Positions 1-6,058 of a stretch of 8,943 nucleotides of DNA are shown here, piece by piece (position 1 is the stretch's first letter; each line of letters opens with the position of its first letter). The position numbers and the translations under genes are program-made. The stretch comes from Flavobacteriaceae bacterium. GTDB taxonomy: Bacteria; Bacteroidota; Bacteroidia; Flavobacteriales; Flavobacteriaceae. Below the pieces are notes generated by a model that saw only the letters and a list, made by a program, of their open reading frames with translations, did no database searches and was not told where the DNA came from. Where the stretch lies: positions 1 to 8,943 of the forward strand of contig JALWYP010000025.1 in the NCBI GenBank assembly GCA_026992695.1. Reading direction: 5' to 3'.

Positions 1-809
1 CCAGACATATAGTTGTTGATATTTCCTGTGTATTCTTCTGTTTTAATTGCAGGTACGTTAGAAAGATTTACTTTATAAATGTTCTCCATAAACTTAAGTT
101 CATTTTTCACAGATTTATCAGCTCCACCACCATTGGCGGCTCCAATAACTGTATAGGAATAACTCATGGTTCTTTCTTTATTATTGCTGTTGATTTTATA
201 ATCAATCCACCCTAATCTATGCGTTTTGTAAACTAAATATTCAGGTGCTCTAAATAATAACGAAACCTTGTTAACAGGAATACTTTCTTGAAACTTATAT
301 TTTTCGATATTATCAATAAAGGGAGATTTTAAAGTATATGAATATTCTATTATACTTCCTTCTTTTATATTAGGAAAAGTTATTTTTTTTGAATTTAAAT
401 ATTTGTTTACAGCGATATCAAAAATACCATCTTTTTTAAGTTTTGTTTTTTCAATTTTTCCGGAAGGGCTAATATTATAAGTATAGCCTTTTAATCCCGA
501 AATTTTTTCATACGTTTTAGAACTACTTTTATTTAATAATAATTCAATATTAGCTTGATCAAATCCTTCTTTTGAATATATTTTTATGCGTTCAAACACT
601 TCTGTTAAAATAAAAAAACCGTCTTCAGAGGTGTAATCAAAATGTGTTTTATGTTCTCTGTATAATATTGCTGCGTTTACTGAAGGGTCGAGGGAGTATT
701 CTTTTTCTTGGAGTTCTTCCTTTGAAACTTTCCCGAATTTATAATTTTGGGCTACTACAATGTTTGTAGTTATAAAAATTAAGAATGTTAGCTTGATTAT
801 GTGTTTCAT
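1..809 (-). CDS. Secreted DUF3857-domain protein, 3' end beyond the window (partial)
   Basis: An uninterrupted minus-strand frame of 269 codons starts at ATG 809-807 and runs off the left edge. Residues 1-20 look like a signal peptide (MKHIIKLTF then a hydrophobic stretch ending VVA before QN), so the product is probably exported to the periplasm or outer membrane. Residues about 60-269 have the beta-rich pattern of the DUF3857 domain seen in Bacteroidota transglutaminase-like proteins, including GSIIEYSYTLKSPF around 160-175 and a closing segment VPAIKTEEYTGNINNYMSG. By family knowledge a transglutaminase-like core usually follows, and would lie to the left of the window; I cannot see it. 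The start codon overlaps the stop of the upstream gene as ATGA, which fixes this start and implies translational coupling. The natural substrate of this family is not known to me. Confidence 0.85.
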   Translation of the reverse strand, partial: MKHIIKLTFLIFITTNIVVAQNYKFGKVSKEELQEKEYSLDPSVNAAILYREHKTHFDYTSEDGFFILTEVFERIKIYSKEGFDQANIELLLNKSSSKTYEKISGLKGYTYNISPSGKIEKTKLKKDGIFDIAVNKYLNSKKITFPNIKEGSIIEYSYTLKSPFIDNIEKYKFQESIPVNKVSLLFRAPEYLVYKTHRLGWIDYKINSNNKERTMSYSYTVIGAANGGGADKSVKNELKFMENIYKVNLSNVPAIKTEEYTGNINNYMS

Positions 810-2710
810 TGTTTCTGTGTTTGTATTACCAAAATTTTTAGTTTGTCTAATTTAACTATTTTCTTTTTAAAATCTCTAAACTCCTGATAATCTATTGCAG
901 GAAAGATTCCTTTTTTCTGAATGTATTTTCGGTAATAGGTTAGTGTGTTATTGGTTGTTTTAAATTGAATTTGATACGTCCCAAACTTATTGGTTATTGT
1001 AGTTTCTTTAGGTGATTTTTCGATTTTATAGCCGTCGGGTAGGGTAAACGTTAAACTATCTTCTTCTATAAATTCCTTAATTACTTCTATTTTTTGTTTT
1101 CTGTTTTTTATGCTGGGTGGTATCGTTGTCTTTCGATTAAAAACATTAGGAGCAAGTAACAAATTACCACCAATTTTCGAACAATAATTAGTTACGTTAA
1201 GTTGAATGTTCTCAGTAAAAGTAATGGACTCTCTATCATCTGTAAAATTGGTTTTTTGTAGGCTAAGTCCGTTTAAATAACTCCATTTTTCTTTGTAATG
1301 ATTTTCAATAAAATCTTTTTCTTTTTTGCTTAAGTAGTAAACATCATCGTATTTTAAACCAGTATATTGGGTGGTTAATAATGCCGATAAACTTCCTGTA
1401 CTCTCTAGGATTATAGAGGCATTTGTTAGTTGTTTGTTTTTGTTTAACGGATAGGTTGTTGTATGCACAATTTTCCCTCCTTCGGGTGTAATAGCAAGTA
1501 CATCTCGGTTATCGGTAAAATTACCGTTGTACCCAAACGGATTAGTTTGGCTGGTACATTCAAGCCAAATAATTTCATTATTATCCGGAATACCAAGCAT
1601 GGCATGATTGCCTTCTATTCTTGCAAAATCTTTATCGATTGAAATTTCCTCATCTCCGGCATAAAGTAGAGTATAATAGGAGGGTATTCCGACAGCGTCT
1701 AACATTGCTTTTGTATAATTTGTTAAGGCTTTGCAATCGCCATAGCTTAGTTTATCTACATCTTCTAGTTGCATGGGTTTCCAACCGCCAATACCAACCT
1801 GAATACTAACATACCGTACTTTTTTTTGCAGGTAATCGTAAACCACTCTGGCTTTTTCGATATTAGTAGGGTAGCCGGCGGTTAAGTTTTTTATTTCGGA
1901 AATGGTGGCTTCGGGTAATTTTCCTGTTTTAGACAGAAGTTGGTTTTGCATCCACGCCCCGAACTCTTTCCAGTTTGAGGCATAACCCCTTACTCCTTTT
2001 AAACTAAAATGATTTAATGCAAATGAAACCGAAGGAACTATTTTTGTAATACTTGGAGCATATTTTTCGAATTTTATGGGCTTTAGTTTTTTTGCCAAAC
2101 AAACAAATTTTGTAGGTGTTTCAGATATTTCAATACCAAAACCTTCTACATTTTTGGTTCGCATTCTTGGTTTATTCTCGGGAGAAAAAAGCAATGTATA
2201 TTTAGAACTAATTACACTACTACTATAATTATTTATGGGATACCAAGAGGGAATAAAACCGGTTGAATTGTCTTCTGTTTCCGATACAAATACAATAGTA
2301 AAAGGATATTGCGTAGGAGTGTAGGATAAGTATTTAACTCGATGGTCTTCGTAAATAGAAATGTCGCTAACAGCGCTGATGTCTACAAAACCTTTTTTCT
2401 TTATATGTTTTATTTCAACACCATAAGCATTGTAAATAAAGGCTTCCAGTTTTTTTATTTTTGTTGTTTTGTCGTAACCGGCATAACATCTTGCATCTTT
2501 AAAACCGGCTTTGTTTAATACGGTAGTTACTCTTTTAGTTTTTATGTTTTTTATACCTACTTCGCTAACATCAATGGTTATATTTTCATCTACAATAACA
2601 CTATTTGCGTTGGTGGTGAATTCTTTTGGGATACTGTAGGCAGAATACTTCACTTGAGAAAATCCCAGTGAAACAATACCAAAAATTAATAGAAGACTTA
2701 AGCGAATCAT
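806..2710 (-). CDS. Secreted DUF3857 / transglutaminase-like protein
   Basis: A 634-residue protein. Residues 1-19 form a signal peptide (MIRLSLLLIFGIVSLGFSQ), so it is probably exported. Residues about 55-220 match the DUF3857 pattern and contain PFTIVFVSETEDN (136-148) and FIPSWYPIN (152-160). Residues about 285-410 are a transglutaminase-like (papain-fold) core: VRYVSIQVGIGGWKP, then GDCKALTNY with the likely nucleophile Cys326, NHAMLGIP with His369, and WLECTSQ with Glu384 where many relatives have Asp. The rest (about 420-634) is beta-rich and has no catalytic motif I recognise. Transglutaminase-fold proteins of this type may be proteases or amidases rather than cross-linkers; the substrate is unknown. 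It starts 25 nt after dtd, with a good internal promoter element in the gap, and overlaps the next DUF3857 gene by 4 nt. The two DUF3857 genes are probably paralogues acting together. Confidence 0.88.
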   Translation of the reverse strand: MIRLSLLLIFGIVSLGFSQVKYSAYSIPKEFTTNANSVIVDENITIDVSEVGIKNIKTKRVTTVLNKAGFKDARCYAGYDKTTKIKKLEAFIYNAYGVEIKHIKKKGFVDISAVSDISIYEDHRVKYLSYTPTQYPFTIVFVSETEDNSTGFIPSWYPINNYSSSVISSKYTLLFSPENKPRMRTKNVEGFGIEISETPTKFVCLAKKLKPIKFEKYAPSITKIVPSVSFALNHFSLKGVRGYASNWKEFGAWMQNQLLSKTGKLPEATISEIKNLTAGYPTNIEKARVVYDYLQKKVRYVSIQVGIGGWKPMQLEDVDKLSYGDCKALTNYTKAMLDAVGIPSYYTLLYAGDEEISIDKDFARIEGNHAMLGIPDNNEIIWLECTSQTNPFGYNGNFTDNRDVLAITPEGGKIVHTTTYPLNKNKQLTNASIILESTGSLSALLTTQYTGLKYDDVYYLSKKEKDFIENHYKEKWSYLNGLSLQKTNFTDDRESITFTENIQLNVTNYCSKIGGNLLLAPNVFNRKTTIPPSIKNRKQKIEVIKEFIEEDSLTFTLPDGYKIEKSPKETTITNKFGTYQIQFKTTNNTLTYYRKYIQKKGIFPAIDYQEFRDFKKKIVKLDKLKILVIQTQKQ

Positions 2711-2719
2711 TTTCGTTTT

Positions 2720-2728
2720 GCAAAGATA
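2720..2728 (-). promoter_or_regulatory. Bacteroidota -7 promoter element for the DUF3857 pair
   Basis: The minus strand reads TATCTTTGC, an exact match to the Bacteroidota -7 consensus TAnnTTTG with the commonly following C. It lies in the 25-nt gap between dtd and the DUF3857/transglutaminase gene, with the start codon 9 nt beyond its end. No clear -33 TTG is seen at the usual spacing. If it is active, the DUF3857 pair can be transcribed independently of rsgA-dtd with a very short leader. Confidence 0.45.
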
Positions 2729-2735
2729 TCAAATT

Positions 2736-3188
2736 TTATTCTTTATTTTTAGTATCGATTAAAATAGTAACCGGACCATCGTTGGTTAAAGTAACATCCA
2801 TCATAGCACCAAATTGTCCGGTTTGTATTTTTTTGCCTAACTCATTTTCTAACTGTAAAATAAACGATTTGTACAGAGGTATGGCAACTTCCGGTTTGGC
2901 AGCCTTTATGTAAGAAGGTCTGTTTCCTTTTTTTGTTGAAGCGTGCAGGGTAAATTGGCTTACTAGAATAAGTTCTCCTTTTATGTCTTTTACCGAAACG
3001 TTCATTATGCCATTTGAGTCGTTAAAAATTCGGAGGTTAACAATTTTTTTAGTTAACCAATTTATATCGTTTTGGGTATCATTAAGTTCAATTCCAAGTA
3101 ATATAAGCATTCCTTCACCTATGGTCGCAATTGCTTTTTCATTAACTGTAACCGTTGCTTTTTTTACTCTTTGTATGACAGCTCTCAT
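2736..3188 (-). CDS. dtd: D-aminoacyl-tRNA deacylase
   Basis: A 150-residue cytoplasmic enzyme that hydrolyses D-amino acids, and by family knowledge also mischarged glycine, from tRNA, so that they do not enter protein synthesis. The length matches the DTD family (about 145-150). The start MRAVIQRVKKATVTV is the characteristic N-terminus. SQFTL at 77-81 carries the conserved Thr80, and NDGPVT at 136-141 contains the Gly-Pro motif that, across the dimer interface, enforces chiral selection. ATG 3188-3186 is the only reasonable start. It lies downstream of rsgA on the same strand after a 202-nt repeat-bearing spacer, and 25 nt upstream of the DUF3857 genes. Pairing with rsgA gives a translation-related neighbourhood. 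Confidence 0.97.
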   Translation of the reverse strand: MRAVIQRVKKATVTVNEKAIATIGEGMLILLGIELNDTQNDINWLTKKIVNLRIFNDSNGIMNVSVKDIKGELILVSQFTLHASTKKGNRPSYIKAAKPEVAIPLYKSFILQLENELGKKIQTGQFGAMMDVTLTNDGPVTILIDTKNKE

Positions 3189-3191
3189 TGT

Positions 3192-3226
3192 GTTTCTAGT
3201 TTCTTGTTAGTGGTTTCTGGTTTTTA
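3192..3226. repeat. Degenerate heptamer array (GTTTCTR), five units
   Basis: Reading the plus strand in steps of seven gives GTTTCTA, GTTTCTT, GTTAGTG, GTTTCTG, GTTTTTA. Three units fit GTTTCTN exactly and two are degenerate. On the minus strand this reads as repeats of YAGAAAC ending three bases before the dtd start codon, so the array forms the last part of the dtd leader. A further CTAGTTTC copy lies at 3368-3375. Confidence 0.6.
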
Positions 3227-3263
3227 TGATTTGTTTACCGACGGGAAGATAAAATTCTGTTTT

Positions 3264-3271
3264 CAAACCTA
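3264..3271 (-). promoter_or_regulatory. Possible -7 promoter element upstream of dtd
   Basis: The minus strand reads TAGGTTTG, a match to TAnnTTTG, about 75 nt upstream of the dtd start. No TTG is found at normal -33 spacing, and the site overlaps the outer arm of the spacer hairpin, so activity is uncertain. If used, the mRNA leader would contain the heptamer array. Confidence 0.25.
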
Positions 3272-3314
3272 CAAGGTGCCCTTGCTTCTTCATTCTGAAG
3301 CCTTGCAAGATAGG
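3268..3314. repeat. Imperfect inverted repeat / hairpin in rsgA-dtd spacer
   Basis: CCTACAAGG (3268-3276) faces CCTTG (3301-3305) and TAGG (3311-3314), with CAAGA as a bulge on the second side. Inside it, GCTTC (3284-3288) pairs with GAAGC (3297-3301) around an 8-nt loop. CTTGC (3281-3285) can alternatively pair with GCAAG (3305-3309). No T-run follows in either direction, so it does not look like an intrinsic terminator. It may be an RNA structure between rsgA and dtd or a remnant of a small repeat element. Confidence 0.4.
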
Positions 3315-3378
3315 ACTTAATTCATGTTACATTTTTCAAAGTTTATTGGTGTTTTCGAAACATATTACTAGTTTCAAT

Positions 3379-3399
3379 ATTCGTAATTCATCATTCATC
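3379..3399. repeat. Heptamer array (ATTCRTM), three units, over the rsgA stop
   Basis: The plus strand reads ATTCGTA, ATTCATC, ATTCATC in exact 7-nt register. The last two units are a perfect tandem duplication spanning the rsgA stop codon (3391-3393, minus strand). The array marks the far edge of the rsgA-dtd spacer, opposite the GTTTCTR array. Confidence 0.5.
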
Positions 3400-4338
3400 A
3401 TAAATGTCTTTTCTGTAATTCTCATCATCGTCTTCCAATAATTGTAAATAACTATTGTATCTAGACCAAGCGATTTCATTTTTTTCTAACGCTTCTTTTA
3501 CCGCACATTTTGGCTCATTAAGGTGCAAACAATTATTGTATTTACAATTTTGCTTTAGCTTAAAAATTTCTGGAAAATAATCGGTTATTTCTTCTTTTAC
3601 CATAGCAACCATACCCAATCCTCGTATTCCCGGAGTATCTATAATTGTTGCTCCAAAACTTAAATCATACATCTGTGCAAAGGTGGTTGTATGTTGTCCT
3701 TTTTGGTGTTGTGAAGAAATTTCTTTGGTTTTTAAATTTAATGAAGGCTCTAAAACATTTATTAAACTAGATTTTCCAACACCACTATGTCCCGAAAACA
3801 CCGAAACTTTCCCTTTCATAAGTTGTTTAAGTAAATCGATATTTGTAAGTGTTTTGGTCGAAATTTCAATACACTTATATCCAATAGAAGAATATAATGC
3901 CTTAAGGTATGTTACTTCTTCCAGTTCTTCTTTGGTGTATAAATCAATTTTATTAAACAACAATACAGAAGGTATGTGATAGGCTTCGGTGGTTACCAAA
4001 AACCGATCGATAAAAGTTGTAGAGGTAGGAGGTGTATTAACAGTTACTATAAGAAATGCCAAATCTATATTGGCGGCAATAATATGAGTTTGTTTAGATA
4101 GGTTAACCGATTTTCTAATAATGTAATTTTTTCTGTTTTCAATAGCGTTGATTACTCCAATGGTTTCATGACCCGATTTTTCCGTGGTAAATTGTATATG
4201 ATCCCCTACAGCTACCGGATTGGTGCTTTTTATACCTTTAATTCGAAACTTTCCTTTTAACCTGCAAGTATAAAATAGGTTGTCTTCGGCTTTAACCAAA
4301 TACCAACTTCCTGTAGATTTATAAACTGTACCTTTCAT
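3391..4338 (-). CDS. rsgA: Ribosome small-subunit-dependent GTPase A
   Basis: A circularly permuted GTPase (YjeQ/RsgA) that acts on the 30S subunit late in assembly. I choose ATG 4338 (MKGTVYKSTGSWY, 315 residues); an in-frame GTG two codons upstream at 4344 is possible, but MKG is the usual family start. Residue numbers below count from that GTG. An OB-fold covers about 1-75. The permuted GTPase order is visible: G4 NKID (131-134) comes before G1 GHSGVGKS (185-192), the G2 region QKGQHTTT (214-221) and G3 DTPG (236-239). The C-terminal zinc site has Cys267, Cys272, His274 and Cys280. A catalytic His replaces the usual Gln after G1/G2 in this family. It is divergent from the secreted small gene across 81 nt and is followed by dtd. 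No exact -7 element is seen; CATTTTTG just before the start is a near miss. Confidence 0.97.
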   Translation of the reverse strand: MKGTVYKSTGSWYLVKAEDNLFYTCRLKGKFRIKGIKSTNPVAVGDHIQFTTEKSGHETIGVINAIENRKNYIIRKSVNLSKQTHIIAANIDLAFLIVTVNTPPTSTTFIDRFLVTTEAYHIPSVLLFNKIDLYTKEELEEVTYLKALYSSIGYKCIEISTKTLTNIDLLKQLMKGKVSVFSGHSGVGKSSLINVLEPSLNLKTKEISSQHQKGQHTTTFAQMYDLSFGATIIDTPGIRGLGMVAMVKEEITDYFPEIFKLKQNCKYNNCLHLNEPKCAVKEALEKNEIAWSRYNSYLQLLEDDDENYRKDIYDE

Positions 4339-4384
4339 TGCCACAAAAATGTGAAAAATAAAACAGATTACCGTAATATTTTAA

Positions 4385-4392
4385 TAGTTTTG
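4385..4392 (+). promoter_or_regulatory. -7 promoter element for the small secreted gene
   Basis: TAGTTTTG followed by TACC matches TAnnTTTG. It ends 27 nt before the ATG at 4420, which gives a leader of about 20-25 nt and supports that start over the upstream in-frame GTG at 4351. No clear -33 TTG is present. Confidence 0.4.
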
Positions 4393-4419
4393 TACCTTAA
4401 ACGTAAAAATACATCAATA

Positions 4420-4875
4420 ATGAAAAAACTTTTATTTGCTTTTTTATTCCTATTTATTTTTGAAGGAGTATCACAAGCCCAAACCTACGAGTATCAAATT
4501 GTAACGGTTATCGAATCTATTGTTCCTAATGGGTTAGGAAGATCGAGAATGGTTACAGCAAACGAATCTAGAGATTATAAGGAGTTTACCTCTACTAGAA
4601 CCGGCGATGGTGATAAACGAAATAAATCTGATCGTGGCGACATTAGAGTAAAAGGATTTGACGAAACCAAATTGCTTAATTTCTTTAACCTAGGAGGAAT
4701 TCGTTTTCAAAATATTGCAGCTAATGATGCAATTGTAATGTCTAAGATTAATACAATGGCAGAAGAAGGATGGGAACTCACTTTTGTTAATAGCGGTGTT
4801 GAAAGTTTTGCCGGAAAAGGAGATAAAAACGGAATTTATGTAACTCGTTATATTTTTAAAAGAGTAAAGCAATAA
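4420..4875 (+). CDS. Small secreted protein with DUF4177-like C-terminus
   Basis: A 151-residue protein starting at ATG 4420. The frame is open back to a GTG at 4351, but that extension would place a basic stretch before the signal peptide and sits upstream of the probable promoter. Residues 1-20 are a clear signal peptide (MKKLLFAFLFLFIFEGVSQA, cleavage before QTYEYQ), so the product is probably periplasmic; no lipobox Cys is seen. The mature part has a charged, probably flexible stretch at about 45-78 (RTGDGDKRNKSDRGD). It ends with INTMAEEGWELTFVNSG (110-126) and RYIFKR (143-148). This short-helix, EGWEL, strand, Y-F-K-R layout resembles DUF4177-type domains, although the mature N-terminal YEYQIV and the C-terminal signature are separated by more sequence than usual. 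Function is unknown. It lies inverted between rsgA and the DAHP synthase gene and ends at its own terminator. Confidence 0.8.
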   Translation: MKKLLFAFLFLFIFEGVSQAQTYEYQIVTVIESIVPNGLGRSRMVTANESRDYKEFTSTRTGDGDKRNKSDRGDIRVKGFDETKLLNFFNLGGIRFQNIAANDAIVMSKINTMAEEGWELTFVNSGVESFAGKGDKNGIYVTRYIFKRVKQ

Positions 4876-4895
4876 TATTATAAAATTGTAACTTT

Positions 4896-4937
4896 AAAGG
4901 TGATAGGCGACTTAATTTTTGTTTATCACCTTTTTTT
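4896..4937 (+). terminator. Intrinsic terminator, overlaps the convergent gene's 3' end
   Basis: AAAGGTGATA (4896-4905) pairs perfectly with TATCACCTTT (4924-4933) across an 18-nt loop, and Ts continue to 4937. It terminates the secreted-protein gene. The loop holds the stop codon of the convergent DAHP synthase/chorismate mutase gene (4912-4914), and the second arm encodes that protein's last Lys-Val-Ile residues. In the minus direction the hairpin is followed only by TTTAAAGTT, a poor U-tract, so termination that way should be weaker. Confidence 0.75.
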
Positions 4938-5997
4938 GATGCGCTATAGATTCTTGATGAATGGCTTTAAAAAGTTTTTCAACAAAATCTTTACTTAGTT
5001 TATTTTCACTCCCTATCGCTATCATAGTTTCCAGAATTTCGTCCCAACGTTTACTTTGTAAAATGGCAACATTGTTTTCTTTTTTTAATCTTCCTATTTC
5101 TTCTGCAATTTGCATTCTATTTCCTAAAACTTGTAGTATTTTAGTATCGGTAGCATCAATTTGAGAGCGTAATAATTTGATGGTGTTTGTAAATTGCGAT
5201 TCCAATTCCGCTTTTTTTCTAACAATTAACTTTTTGGTGATTTCTTCTAAAACCTGTGGTGTTATTTGTTGTTTTGCATCACTCCAAGCATCATCCGGTT
5301 GATGATGGGCTTCTATCATAAAACCATCGTAATTTAAATCTAATGCCGTTTGGCATAAATCAAAAATTAATTTGCGCCTACCACCAATGTGTGACGGGTC
5401 TAATAATAAAGGCAAGTTAGGATGGTGTAATTTTAAATCAATAGGTATTTGCCATTCGGGTGTATTTCGATATTTCGATTTGCCATAAGCAGAAAAACCT
5501 CTGTGTATGGCTCCCAATTGTGTAATTCCGGTATCATAAATACGTTCTATTGCTCCAATCCATAACGCCAAGTCCGGATTTACCGGATTTTTCACCAAAA
5601 CGATCTTCTTTACACCTTTTAGAGCTTCGGCGATTTCCTGTACACTAAAAGGCGATACGGTGGTACGAGCTCCAATCCAAAGTACGTCCACATCATGCTG
5701 TAAAGCCAATTCAACATGTTTTGGGTTGGCTACTTCGGTAGCCGTTAATAAACCTGTTTCTTTTTTTGCTTTTTGTAGCCATTGTAATCCTATTTTACCC
5801 ACACCTTCAAAATTTCCGGGTCGTGTTCGCGGTTTCCAAATTCCGGCACGTAATATTGAGGTGTCTGTATTTTTTAATTGGTGAGCAATAGTAAGTATCT
5901 GTTCTTCTGTTTCGGCACTACAAGGACCCGAAATCACCAATGGATGTGATAAGTTTAAATTGGTTAACCAAGAATTTATTTTAGAATTGTTCTTCAA
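4912..5997 (-). CDS. Bifunctional DAHP synthase / chorismate mutase (type II)
   Basis: A 361-residue cytoplasmic enzyme combining the entry step of the shikimate pathway (PEP plus erythrose 4-phosphate to DAHP) with chorismate to prephenate conversion. Residues about 15-260 are a type I-beta, KDO8P-like DAHP synthase: GPCS with metal ligand Cys26, KPRTRP (55-60), GART (109-112), VKNP (135-138), His165-Arg166, DPSHIGG (200-206) and EAHH (229-232). Residues about 270-355 are an AroQ-fold mutase, with Arg277, ID at 280-281, Arg294, Lys305, Arg317 and the terminal helix HQESIAHQ. This DAHP-first order is typical of Bacteroidota; Bacillus has the mutase at the N-terminus. The fusion usually allows prephenate or chorismate feedback through the mutase domain (family knowledge). 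The usual neighbours pheA and tyrA are not in the window. It is divergent from gldA and convergent with the secreted gene. Confidence 0.95.
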   Translation of the reverse strand: MKNNSKINSWLTNLNLSHPLVISGPCSAETEEQILTIAHQLKNTDTSILRAGIWKPRTRPGNFEGVGKIGLQWLQKAKKETGLLTATEVANPKHVELALQHDVDVLWIGARTTVSPFSVQEIAEALKGVKKIVLVKNPVNPDLALWIGAIERIYDTGITQLGAIHRGFSAYGKSKYRNTPEWQIPIDLKLHHPNLPLLLDPSHIGGRRKLIFDLCQTALDLNYDGFMIEAHHQPDDAWSDAKQQITPQVLEEITKKLIVRKKAELESQFTNTIKLLRSQIDATDTKILQVLGNRMQIAEEIGRLKKENNVAILQSKRWDEILETMIAIGSENKLSKDFVEKLFKAIHQESIAHQKKVINKN

Positions 5998-6022
5998 TTT
6001 GATAAAAATTACAATAATGTTG

Positions 6023-6031
6023 GCAAAATTA
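6023..6031 (-). promoter_or_regulatory. -7 promoter element for the DAHP synthase/mutase gene
   Basis: The minus strand reads TAATTTTGC, an exact TAnnTTTGC match, ending 25 nt upstream of the start codon at 5997. No -33 TTG lies at the expected distance. It is separated by only 5 nt from a plus-strand -7 candidate for gldA. Confidence 0.4.
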
Positions 6032-6036
6032 CGTAA

Positions 6037-6055
6037 TAAATTTGTGTAGTTTTGC
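6037..6055 (+). promoter_or_regulatory. Two tandem -7 promoter candidates for gldA
   Basis: TAAATTTG (6037-6044) and TAGTTTTGC (6047-6055) both fit TAnnTTTG. The second ends 3 nt before the gldA ATG, so transcription from it would begin at or next to the start codon and give a leaderless mRNA. The first would give a leader of roughly 10 nt. A TTG at 6020-6022 could serve as -33, 14 or 24 nt upstream of the two candidates. Confidence 0.4.
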
Positions 6056-6058
6056 TTT

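Noticed and set aside
2626..3210. Plus-strand frames of 95 and 75 codons opposite dtd and the start of the DUF3857 gene
   Set aside because: They are antisense to a well-supported dtd gene and their products show no recognisable domain.
3207..3293. A 28-codon minus-strand frame (ATG 3293 to TAA 3207) in the rsgA-dtd spacer
   Set aside because: Too short, and its end is made of the heptamer array; no start signal or homologous pattern supports it as a gene.
4351..4419. GTG start giving a 174-residue version of the secreted protein
   Set aside because: It would bury the signal peptide behind 23 residues and starts upstream of the likely -7 element; ATG 4420 is better.
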